The notes under the pieces: generated by a model
Database searches by the model: none
What the model was told of the DNA's origin: nothing
Seen by the model: only the letters and a program-made list of their open reading frames with translations
NCBI GenBank assembly: GCA_905212215.1
Contig: CAJMDR010000160.1
Coordinates: forward strand, 1-5,537
Length of the DNA stretch: 5,537 bases
From: an uncultured Porphyromonadaceae bacterium
Lineage (GTDB): Bacteria; Bacteroidota; Bacteroidia; Bacteroidales; Muribaculaceae
Direction: 5' to 3'
Position numbers and translations under genes: made by a program
Shown: positions 1-5,537 of the stretch, piece after piece
Position numbering within the stretch: the first letter of the stretch is position 1
Layout of the letters: the number at the start of each line of letters is the position of its first letter

Positions 1-1244
1 GCACATGCCTCAACGCAGGCTGTATTCCCACCAAATGCCTCGTGAAAAACGCCGAGGTGGTGAGCCAGTTCAAGAACTCCGAGGAGTTCGGCATTGACGA
101 CTTCACCTTCTCGCTCGATTTCCACAAGGTTATGGAGCGCAAGAACAATGTTGTCGACACTCTGCGTCAGGGCATAGCGCAGATGATGAAGATGGCGAAG
201 GTTAATGTCGTTAAAGGCTTTGCCTCCTTTACAGACGACCACACCGTTGAATGTGACGGCGAGACTTACACCGCCGACAACTTCATCATCGCCACCGGAA
301 GCGTTTCCAAGGCTCTTCCCATTCCCGGAGCGGACCTGGAGTGCGTAATGGATTCCACCGACATCCTGAACATCGACCATATCCCTGAGTCGCTGACAAT
401 CATCGGCGGCGGCGTGATAGGCATGGAGTTTGCAACCATCTTCTCAGCTCTCGGCTCACAGGTAACTGTTGTCGAGTTCATGAAGCAGATTCTGCCGCCT
501 TTCGATGCCGACATAGCAAAACGCCTAAAGGCTGCGCTCACCAAGAAGGGTATCAAGATAATCACAGGAGCGGCCGCCACTTCCATTGAACAGAATGCCG
601 ACTACCAGTGTGTTGTAAATTACACCGCCAAAGGCAAGGAGGAACAGGTAGTGAGCAGCGACCTTCTCATGGCAGTAGGCAGAGCTCCACGCCTTGACAC
701 ATGCGGTCTGGACAATGCTGGAGTGGAATACACCAAGCGTGGTATTGTTGTAGATGGAAACTTCCGCACCAACAAGCCCAACATCTATGCCATCGGCGAC
801 GTCAATGCCCGTATGATGTTAGCTCATGTTGCTTCCTTCCAGGGAATGCATGCCTTGAACTGCATCCTCGGCCACGAAGACGATATCGACTTCAATGTTG
901 TACCGAGTGCCGTGTTCACAATTCCCGAATGTGGCATGGTGGGCCTGACTCAGGAGCAATGCAAAGAGAAAGGCATGGAAGTGTTCATAGGACAGAGTTT
1001 CTACCGTGCCAATGGCAAAGCCCTCGCCATGGGAGAATCGGAAGGTCTGGTGAAACTTATCTTCGATAAGGTAAGCGGCTGCATGGTAGGCGCCCATATC
1101 ATGGGAACTCAGGCAGCGGATCTCGCCCAGCAATGCGGCGATCTGATAGCCCGCGGAACCACCCGCGCTCAGATGCTCGACATTATCTTCGGTCATCCCA
1201 CCATCTCCGAAGTTCTTATGTCGGCCGCCCGCAACATAAAATAA
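1..1244 (+). CDS. lpdA: Dihydrolipoyl dehydrogenase (E3-type flavoprotein disulfide reductase), 5'-truncated by window
   Basis: This FAD- and NAD-dependent enzyme reoxidises dihydrolipoamide in 2-oxoacid dehydrogenase complexes or the glycine cleavage system, in the cytoplasm. The reading frame is already open at position 3 and gives the redox-active disulfide motif CLNAGCIPTK (6-35), so the GTG at 42 is not the start. About 413 residues are present against roughly 450-470 for the family, so only the N-terminal FAD dinucleotide fold is missing. Visible motifs in order are ATGS, the NAD-binding GGGVIGME (405-428), YAIGDV of the second FAD motif (786-803), the dimerisation domain beginning near VPSAVFTIPE, and the C-terminal catalytic HPTISE (1194-1211) with its His-Glu pair. 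The residue two before the catalytic His, often also His (HxHPT), is Phe here. No E1, E2 or gcv partner gene lies downstream in the window. The family is certain; the exact complex served is not. Confidence 0.93.
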   Translation, partial: TCLNAGCIPTKCLVKNAEVVSQFKNSEEFGIDDFTFSLDFHKVMERKNNVVDTLRQGIAQMMKMAKVNVVKGFASFTDDHTVECDGETYTADNFIIATGSVSKALPIPGADLECVMDSTDILNIDHIPESLTIIGGGVIGMEFATIFSALGSQVTVVEFMKQILPPFDADIAKRLKAALTKKGIKIITGAAATSIEQNADYQCVVNYTAKGKEEQVVSSDLLMAVGRAPRLDTCGLDNAGVEYTKRGIVVDGNFRTNKPNIYAIGDVNARMMLAHVASFQGMHALNCILGHEDDIDFNVVPSAVFTIPECGMVGLTQEQCKEKGMEVFIGQSFYRANGKALAMGESEGLVKLIFDKVSGCMVGAHIMGTQAADLAQQCGDLIARGTTRAQMLDIIFGHPTISEVLMSAARNIK

Positions 1245-1268
1245 TCCCGCATTAATAGCGATTACGAC

Positions 1269-1312
1269 AAAAACGGTGCCAAAGTGTTCGAGTCACTTTG
1301 GCGCCGTTTTTT
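1269..1312 (+). terminator. Strong Rho-independent terminator after the dihydrolipoyl dehydrogenase gene
   Basis: An 18-bp stem (1269-1286 pairing with 1294-1311) has a single G-U wobble at 1277/1303 and a 7-nt loop (1287-1293). It ends in a T run at 1307-1312. It begins 24 nt after the TAA stop. The outer stem is A/T pairs and the core is GC-rich, as in intrinsic terminators. The arms carry A's on one side and T's on the other, so it could also stop transcription from the minus strand. It separates the flavoprotein gene from the sigma factor unit. Confidence 0.92.
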
Positions 1313-1634
1313 CAATTCTCTATAAAAAACATTCAACAGCAAACCATATTAAAGTTTGTCAGTGTGTCTGGAAAAAACTTGAATACTACTAAGTCTGCCC
1401 AAAGTTGGTGGACTCGTTATGCCGTTATGATCATTGCTGACCGTTGAAGGATGGAGAATGTATATTTATGGAGGAAATGACACTTTCTGCAGGTAAAAGC
1501 GTCTAAGAATATGTATGATGGCTTTAGAACGACATATTCCCGTAATGGGAAGTTTTCTTCTTGGCTATAGTAAACCGGGCTTATTATGCGGTATGCTATG
1601 GCGCTTACGGTTTCTGACTGCAAGGCTTAAAGCT
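1313..1634. other. Intergenic stretch without a supported gene; leader of the sigma factor operon
   Basis: I see no convincing gene, RNA or repeat here. The frame continuous with the sigma factor is open from ATG 1515, but its first 40 residues look unlike the N-terminus of any ECF sigma factor, so I treat them as probably untranslated. Three short pieces in different frames (1431-1493, 1511-1567, 1570-1614) are rich in Gly, Tyr, Asn, Ser and Trp and may be decayed coding sequence; see findings. No promoter with both Bacteroidetes elements was found. A near match to the -7 element (TATATTTA, 1461-1468) has no TTTG at the right distance upstream. Confidence 0.5.
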
Positions 1635-2168
1635 GTGTGCTATAATAGTCTGAATGCAGAAGTACAGGCTACCAACGAACATCTGTTCAGTGAGATTATC
1701 AACTCTCAAGGCAACCATATTGCCAGTGTATGTCTTTCATTCGCCAACAGCCGCGAGGAATTCGAAGACTTGAGGCAAGATGTTCTACTGAATATTTGGC
1801 GTGGATTGGACAAATTTCGCCGCGACAGCTCATTATCTACGTGGATTTACCGCATAACGCTCAATACTTGTGTAAGCTATATCCGAAAGAACAAAGTATC
1901 GGAACGTCAGACAATAGCGTTTAATGAGTTCTATGAGGTATTGTTCGACGATTCTTCTGCAGAGAAAGTGGAACTTTACCGCACCATGTACCGGATGATA
2001 GGCAGTCTTAAGCCCATTGACCGTTCAATGATACTTTTATGGCTTGACGAGAAGCCTTATACTGAAATAGCCGAAATAATGGGCATGAGCAGGAACGCGG
2101 TAGCCTCAAGATTAAAAAGGGCGAGAGAACAGCTCAGCTCCATGAATCCTGAAAATTATCAATCATGA
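1635..2168 (+). CDS. ECF-type (sigma-70 family) RNA polymerase sigma factor
   Basis: This is an alternative sigma factor that directs RNA polymerase to a specific promoter set. With GTG 1635 as start it has 177 residues, normal for the class. Region sigma-2 covers about residues 14-85, including FEDLRQDVLLNIWRGL (core binding) and STWIYRITLNTCVSYIRK (-10 melting and recognition). Region sigma-4 covers about 117-172, with the helix-turn-helix YTEIAEIMGMSRNAVASRLK recognising the -35 region. The start is uncertain. In-frame alternatives are ATG 1593, ATG 1515 and ATG 1518, which would add 14 to 40 residues unlike the family. GTG 1635 is preceded by AAGG at 1622-1625 and places the conserved NEHLFSEII segment near the N-terminus. 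The stop codon overlaps the next gene's start as ATGA, implying co-translation with the membrane protein. The regulon is unknown. Confidence 0.88.
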   Translation: MCYNSLNAEVQATNEHLFSEIINSQGNHIASVCLSFANSREEFEDLRQDVLLNIWRGLDKFRRDSSLSTWIYRITLNTCVSYIRKNKVSERQTIAFNEFYEVLFDDSSAEKVELYRTMYRMIGSLKPIDRSMILLWLDEKPYTEIAEIMGMSRNAVASRLKRAREQLSSMNPENYQS

Positions 2169-2695
2169 ACACACAACAACTCAAACAAGAATGGCAATCA
2201 GCCAGACAATCAATCAGGGTAACAGGAGATTCGACTCCCGATCTAACTCAAAAGACTTATCTGCAGAAACTTGCCAACAAGTATAAGTTTTTCTCGCGCT
2301 TTGCCCTTATAGCCGCACTTCTTCTCGGCATATTGCTTTCCAAGGAATTCGGGAATCCATGGGTAACAGCACTTTACGTTATTTTCATGCTCATCAGTTC
2401 GGTGACGGATTTTTATCTCTATCGTTCAGTCAAGAGTATCGACATAGATAGCATGAGCGTGAGGGAAGTTGCCATGAGGTCCATGAAACTGCGTCGTCTG
2501 CATCTGCTGTTTATAGCCATCATGCTGCCTGTGGCGTTTGGCCTCGTAGCCTTGTTCCTCTATGTCATAAACTCTGATACATACATGATAATAGCAGTCT
2601 GCACAGGAGGTTTGACCGGGCTTATTATAGGCAGCATGCATTTAAAAGAGTTTCTTGATGCCTACCGTCATCTTACAGATTACAAGCAGGAATAA
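2165..2695 (+). CDS. Four-helix membrane protein paired with the sigma factor (possible anti-sigma or regulator)
   Basis: I do not recognise a named family. The 176-residue product has a polar, probably cytoplasmic N-terminus of about 42 residues. Four hydrophobic segments follow, at about 43-60, 66-86, 112-135 and 139-158. A charged loop of about 25 residues (87-111) lies between helices 2 and 3, and a short charged tail is at the end. There is no signal peptide and only one Cys, so the zinc anti-sigma motif (HxxxCxxC) is absent. The start ATG overlaps the sigma factor stop (ATGA), which suggests translational coupling and fixed stoichiometry. By position it is a candidate membrane-bound anti-sigma factor or sigma-controlling sensor, with the N-terminal segment the likely contact with the sigma factor. 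That role is inferred from gene order only. Confidence 0.8.
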   Translation: MNTQQLKQEWQSARQSIRVTGDSTPDLTQKTYLQKLANKYKFFSRFALIAALLLGILLSKEFGNPWVTALYVIFMLISSVTDFYLYRSVKSIDIDSMSVREVAMRSMKLRRLHLLFIAIMLPVAFGLVALFLYVINSDTYMIIAVCTGGLTGLIIGSMHLKEFLDAYRHLTDYKQE

Positions 2696-2754
2696 AAGCG
2701 GCGCTCTCTCCTTAATCCTCAATCTCTTGTGTCTCTTCTCTCTCCCCTCTCCTC
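2696..2754. other. Convergent intergenic pyrimidine-rich tract
   Basis: This 59-nt gap lies between two convergent stop codons. The plus strand is dominated by CT repeats, including 25 uninterrupted pyrimidines from 2732 to 2756 that run into the stop codon of the minus-strand gene. I see no GC-rich hairpin with a T run, so neither flanking gene has an obvious intrinsic terminator here. Confidence 0.6.
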
Positions 2755-3534
2755 TTAATCGAGAGTCTGGGACCCGCCGCCATTCACGAATAACGTCTGG
2801 CCGGTAATCCAAGATGAAGCCGGCGAAGCAAAGAAAAGCACCGCTCTGGCAATGTCAGAAACCTCGCCCAATCTTTTTATTGGAGTATGGCTTAGCATCT
2901 TTTCTTCTATCTCAGGAGTGAGTACAGTGCTAAGAGCTGTGGTTCGGGTGGCTCCGGGACCTACATTATTGATTCTGACACCCCGAGGACCAAAATCGAA
3001 AGCTAAATCCTCGGCAAGATGATTCAGAGCAGCCTTCGACGAGCCGTAGATACCCATAGCGCCTTGCTTGTCTATTGACGACATGGAGGAAATGTTTACT
3101 ATGGCGCCGTAACCGGATTCCTGCATATATGGCACACACAGTTTACACAAGAGCCAAGGGGCGAATACGTTCATACGGTATATCTTCTCAACATATTCCA
3201 GATCGATGTTGAAAGGATCCTCTCTACCGCCGCCTCCCATGCCTGCGTTATTTATCAGGATATTGACCGACCCAAAAGCATCTACGGTAGTCTTTACAAC
3301 GGCTTCAAGATCCTCAGTTTTCAACACATCGCAAGAAGCTGCTATTGCTTTGTCCCCGTTTCTATTAATTTCATCGGCTACTTCCTGCGCCTTATTCAGC
3401 CTTCTTCCAGTAACTACTACAGCGGCTCCGGCGGCGGCTAAAATCATACAGACACCGCGGCCTATGCCATCGCTGCCACCTGTTACAAGAGCTACTTTAC
3501 CACTCAAATCAAAGAGTTTCTGAATATCTTCCAT
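2755..3534 (-). CDS. Short-chain dehydrogenase/reductase, 7-alpha-hydroxysteroid dehydrogenase-like
   Basis: This is a classical SDR oxidoreductase of 259 residues, the usual length, cytoplasmic and normally tetrameric. Features in order: cofactor motif TGGSDGIG (18-25), NNAG (95-98), Asn122, catalytic Ser150, Tyr163 and Lys167 (YGSSK), then PGATRT and the C-terminal TPEIEEKMLSHTPIKRLGE segment. From memory of E. coli HdhA (7-alpha-hydroxysteroid dehydrogenase), the Ser-to-Tyr spacing of 13 is identical, and the C-terminal region from TPEIE to the NGGG/SGGG ending is closely similar. The end of beta-2 reads VVVTGRR, with Arg44 and Arg45 where NAD-dependent HdhA has Asp, which suggests NADP(H). 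The start ATG is preceded by an A/G-rich stretch without a strong Shine-Dalgarno sequence. The gene stands alone, divergent from the polysaccharide genes. Steroid or bile acid is the leading substrate guess; another sugar or acyl substrate is possible. Confidence 0.88.
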   Translation of the reverse strand: MEDIQKLFDLSGKVALVTGGSDGIGRGVCMILAAAGAAVVVTGRRLNKAQEVADEINRNGDKAIAASCDVLKTEDLEAVVKTTVDAFGSVNILINNAGMGGGGREDPFNIDLEYVEKIYRMNVFAPWLLCKLCVPYMQESGYGAIVNISSMSSIDKQGAMGIYGSSKAALNHLAEDLAFDFGPRGVRINNVGPGATRTTALSTVLTPEIEEKMLSHTPIKRLGEVSDIARAVLFFASPASSWITGQTLFVNGGGSQTLD

Positions 3535-3623
3535 CTTTGTTTCTTTCTTTTCTTATCAACAATTCTATATGAAGTAAGTTCTACTGACAGATACACTGCA
3601 ATAACGAGATTAGTTCTTATGTT

Positions 3624-3655
3624 TTTGGTGGATTGAATAAAATCAGTTAATTTTG
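3624..3655 (+). promoter_or_regulatory. Bacteroidetes-type promoter of the UDP-glucose dehydrogenase operon
   Basis: TTTG at 3624-3627 is followed after 20 nt by TAATTTTG at 3648-3655, an exact match to the Bacteroidetes primary sigma consensus (TTTG at -33, TAnnTTTG at -7). Transcription would start around 3660-3663, leaving only about 10-14 nt before the ATG at 3674. It lies in the divergent gap upstream of the polysaccharide genes and points toward them. Confidence 0.75.
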
Positions 3656-3673
3656 CGTCATAAACGCATAACA

Positions 3674-4990
3674 ATGAAGATAGCTATAGTAGGAACAGGC
3701 TATGTAGGCCTTGTGTCAGGTACATGTTTTGCCGATATGGGAGCCGAGGGAACCTGTGTAGACGGAGACGCAAATAAAATCGAACGTCTCAAGGCAGGCG
3801 ACGTACCTATTTATGAGCCTGGGTTGCAGACACTTGTACTGCGAAACCAGAAAGCCGGTCGCCTGACGTTTACCACCTCCATAGAGGAAACGTTGTCTTC
3901 AGGAGCAGAGGCCGTATTTTCGGCCGTAGGCACCCCGCCGGACGAAGATGGCTCCGCCGACCTTTCATATGTTCTTGAAGTAGCCCGATCCATAGGGCGC
4001 AACATGGACCGTTATCTGTGCGTGGTGACCAAGAGCACAGTGCCTGTGGGCACGGCTGACCTTGTAAGAAAGGTTATACAGGAAGAACTTGACCGCCGCG
4101 GCGTAGAAGTGGATTTCGATGTCGCCTCCAATCCTGAATTCCTTAAGGAAGGAAAGGCTATCTCCGATTTTATGAGCCCTGACCGCGTCGTAGTGGGAGT
4201 CGATACTGAAAGAGCCCGTAAGCTGATGGAAAGGCTCTACCGCCCCTTTACACTCTCCAGCGACAGAATGATCTTCACCGACATCCGCTCGGCTGAAATG
4301 ATTAAGTATGCCGCCAATGCCATGCTTGCCACCCGCATATCGTTCATGAACGACATTGCCAATCTTTGCGACCGCGTGGGAGCCGATGTGGAAATGGTGC
4401 GCAAGGGCATAGGCAGCGACCACAGGATTGGCACCAAGTTCCTGTATCCCGGCTGCGGTTACGGAGGCTCATGCTTTCCAAAAGACGTCAAGGCCATTAT
4501 CCGTACGGCCGCACAACATGGCTATGACATGAAAGTGCTGAAAGCTGTGGAGGAAGTGAACGAGAACCAGAAACGCCTTCTTTTCGATAAGCTTAAAGAA
4601 CATTTCAAAGGGGACTTGAAAGGAAAGAAAGTAACTCTCTGGGGACTTGCGTTCAAGCCGGAAACCGATGATATGCGCGAGGCTCCAGCTCTGATTATGG
4701 TGGATTTGCTGCTCAAGGCCGGCGCCGAGGTCACAGCCTACGATCCTATTGCCATGAATGAGGGTAAAAGGCGTCTTGGCGACAGCATTGCTTATGCAAC
4801 AGACATGTACGAAGCCCTCCGCGGTGCCGATGCCCTGGTGCTTCTGACAGAGTGGAAGGAACTCCGTATGCCGGACTGGAAAAAAGTCCATTCATACATG
4901 CAGACCCCATTGGTGCTTGACGGCCGTAACATCTATTCCCGCAAGGAACTAGAAAAAGAAGGTTTCAGGTATTATGCTTTAGGCAAATAA
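3674..4990 (+). CDS. ugd: UDP-glucose 6-dehydrogenase
   Basis: It oxidises UDP-glucose to UDP-glucuronate with two NAD+, supplying acidic sugar for capsule or exopolysaccharide, in the cytoplasm. The 438-residue length is typical. The N-terminal Rossmann domain has GTGYVGLVSG (7-16), with Asp30 at the end of beta-2. Further motifs are VGTPPDEDGSADL (85-97), KSTVPVGT (120-127) with Thr122, and NPEFLKEG (153-160). The central helix carries Lys211 and Asn215. GYGGSCFPKD (262-271) has catalytic Cys267 and Asp271. The C-terminal UDP-binding domain starts near LWGLAFKPETDDMREAP (322-338). All expected catalytic residues are present. The start at ATG 3674 gives the canonical MKIAIVG. A TTG at 3653 would extend the frame by seven codons but lies inside the promoter -7 element, so it cannot be used from that promoter. 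The next gene follows after 41 nt, in a likely operon. A close relative, such as a UDP-ManNAc or GDP-mannose dehydrogenase, is less likely given the motifs. Confidence 0.95.
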   Translation: MKIAIVGTGYVGLVSGTCFADMGAEGTCVDGDANKIERLKAGDVPIYEPGLQTLVLRNQKAGRLTFTTSIEETLSSGAEAVFSAVGTPPDEDGSADLSYVLEVARSIGRNMDRYLCVVTKSTVPVGTADLVRKVIQEELDRRGVEVDFDVASNPEFLKEGKAISDFMSPDRVVVGVDTERARKLMERLYRPFTLSSDRMIFTDIRSAEMIKYAANAMLATRISFMNDIANLCDRVGADVEMVRKGIGSDHRIGTKFLYPGCGYGGSCFPKDVKAIIRTAAQHGYDMKVLKAVEEVNENQKRLLFDKLKEHFKGDLKGKKVTLWGLAFKPETDDMREAPALIMVDLLLKAGAEVTAYDPIAMNEGKRRLGDSIAYATDMYEALRGADALVLLTEWKELRMPDWKKVHSYMQTPLVLDGRNIYSRKELEKEGFRYYALGK

Positions 4991-5031
4991 CAGTCAGACC
5001 TCAGAACAGCCTGACACTTCAGTAAAAAGAA

Positions 5032-5537
5032 ATGACAAAGAAAATATTGCTGAGCCGCCCGCAAATCAGCGGTACGGAGATAGATTACATAAAAGAGGCT
5101 TTGGCTGATGACTGGATTACCCCGCTTGGCCCTCATGTAGACCGTTTCGAGGCAGTTCTGGAGAATCTGATGAGTTCAGAGGGGCACAAGGAATATGTCT
5201 GCGCCGTCAGTGCAGGTACCGCCGCCATACACATAGGGCTTGACTTGCTCGGAGTAAAGAAAGACGAGGAGGTAATCTGTTCCAGCTTCACATTTGCGGC
5301 ATCGGCAAATCCCATTGTCTATCTTGGTGCACGACCTGTCTTTGTGGATTCGGAACCTACCACCTGGAACATGGATCCCGAATTGCTCCGCATGGCCATA
5401 GAAGACCGAATCACCCATACCGGCCACAAACCTGCAGCGATAGTGGTGGCGGAACTCTACGGCATGCCGGCGCGGATGGACGAAATCATGGCCACGGCAG
5501 CCATGTACAAGATTCCGGTGTTGGAAGATTCCGCCGA
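5032..5537 (+). CDS. DegT/DnrJ/EryC1/StrS aminotransferase (EpsN/PglE-like), 3'-truncated by window
   Basis: This PLP-dependent sugar aminotransferase would convert a nucleotide-linked 4-keto-6-deoxy sugar to its 4-amino form, using glutamate as donor, for surface polysaccharide or glycan synthesis. The first 168 codons are present, of roughly 370-400 expected. Visible features are the opening LLSRPQISGTEIDYI, the substrate-loop DDWITPLGPHVDRFE (26-40), the PLP phosphate-binding SAGTAAIHIGL (60-70), SSFTFAASANPI (84-95), PVFVDSEPTTWNMDPE (102-117) and EDSA (165-168), whose Asp166 contacts the PLP ring nitrogen. The Schiff-base Lys should lie beyond the window edge. The segments PLGP, SFTF and SEP-TWNM resemble B. 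subtilis EpsN as I remember it. The start ATG follows an A-rich stretch (AGTAAAAAGAA) and fits the family N-terminus. It is 41 nt after the UDP-glucose dehydrogenase gene with no terminator seen, so both are probably transcribed together. Confidence 0.92.
   Translation, partial: MTKKILLSRPQISGTEIDYIKEALADDWITPLGPHVDRFEAVLENLMSSEGHKEYVCAVSAGTAAIHIGLDLLGVKKDEEVICSSFTFAASANPIVYLGARPVFVDSEPTTWNMDPELLRMAIEDRITHTGHKPAAIVVAELYGMPARMDEIMATAAMYKIPVLEDSA

Noticed and set aside
1417..1623. Minus-strand open frame of 68 codons before the sigma gene
   Set aside because: No recognisable motif and low-complexity chance composition. It overlaps the sigma leader and has no supporting promoter.
1641..1646. 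TATAAT box
   Set aside because: It lies at the start of the sigma coding frame, has no paired -35, and is not the Bacteroidetes promoter type.
3560..3567. Minus-strand TAGAATTG as the -7 element of the SDR gene
   Set aside because: Seven of eight positions fit, but no TTTG lies 19-21 nt upstream, so I do not call it a promoter.
3653..3673. TTG start adding seven residues to UDP-glucose dehydrogenase
   Set aside because: It lies within the promoter -7 element, and the family N-terminus begins at MKIAIVG.
4993..5015. Small inverted repeat GTCAG/CTGAC between the UDP-glucose dehydrogenase and aminotransferase genes
   Set aside because: Only five base pairs, a 13-nt loop and no T run; too weak for a terminator.

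Overview
The window looks like a chromosomal piece from a Bacteroidales bacterium, probably a gut member such as Bacteroides, Muribaculaceae or Prevotella. The base composition is moderate. Start codons are preceded by A-rich stretches rather than strong Shine-Dalgarno sequences. One promoter matches the Bacteroidetes pattern (TTTG, about 20 nt, TAnnTTTG). The ECF sigma factor resembles a type common in that group. The genus cannot be settled from this sequence alone.

Layout, left to right. (1) Positions 1-1244 hold most of a dihydrolipoamide dehydrogenase-type flavoprotein whose N-terminus lies before the window. A strong hairpin terminator follows at about 1269-1312. (2) Positions 1313-1634 have no gene I can support, although three short frames there look faintly like debris of a surface protein. 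(3) An ECF-type sigma factor, with an uncertain start near 1635, overlaps by ATGA a four-helix membrane protein (2165-2695). This is probably a sigma/regulator pair. (4) A short pyrimidine-rich gap separates that pair from a convergent short-chain dehydrogenase on the minus strand (2755-3534). It resembles bacterial 7-alpha-hydroxysteroid dehydrogenase and has an NADP-type cofactor pocket. (5) A 139-bp divergent intergenic region carries a clear promoter driving UDP-glucose 6-dehydrogenase (3674-4990). After 41 nt comes a DegT/DnrJ/EryC1/StrS aminotransferase like EpsN/PglE (5032 to beyond the window edge).

The last two genes form the start of a likely surface-polysaccharide operon: one makes UDP-glucuronate and the other makes an amino-sugar nucleotide. 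The left-hand genes are separate transcription units (general metabolism, envelope or stress signalling, a stand-alone oxidoreductase). I see no RNA gene, CRISPR array, insertion sequence or attachment site. Nothing here amounts to a clearly new biological system. The items most worth a second look are the sigma/membrane-protein pair without a classical anti-sigma motif, the candidate bile-acid dehydrogenase, and the opening of the polysaccharide locus.
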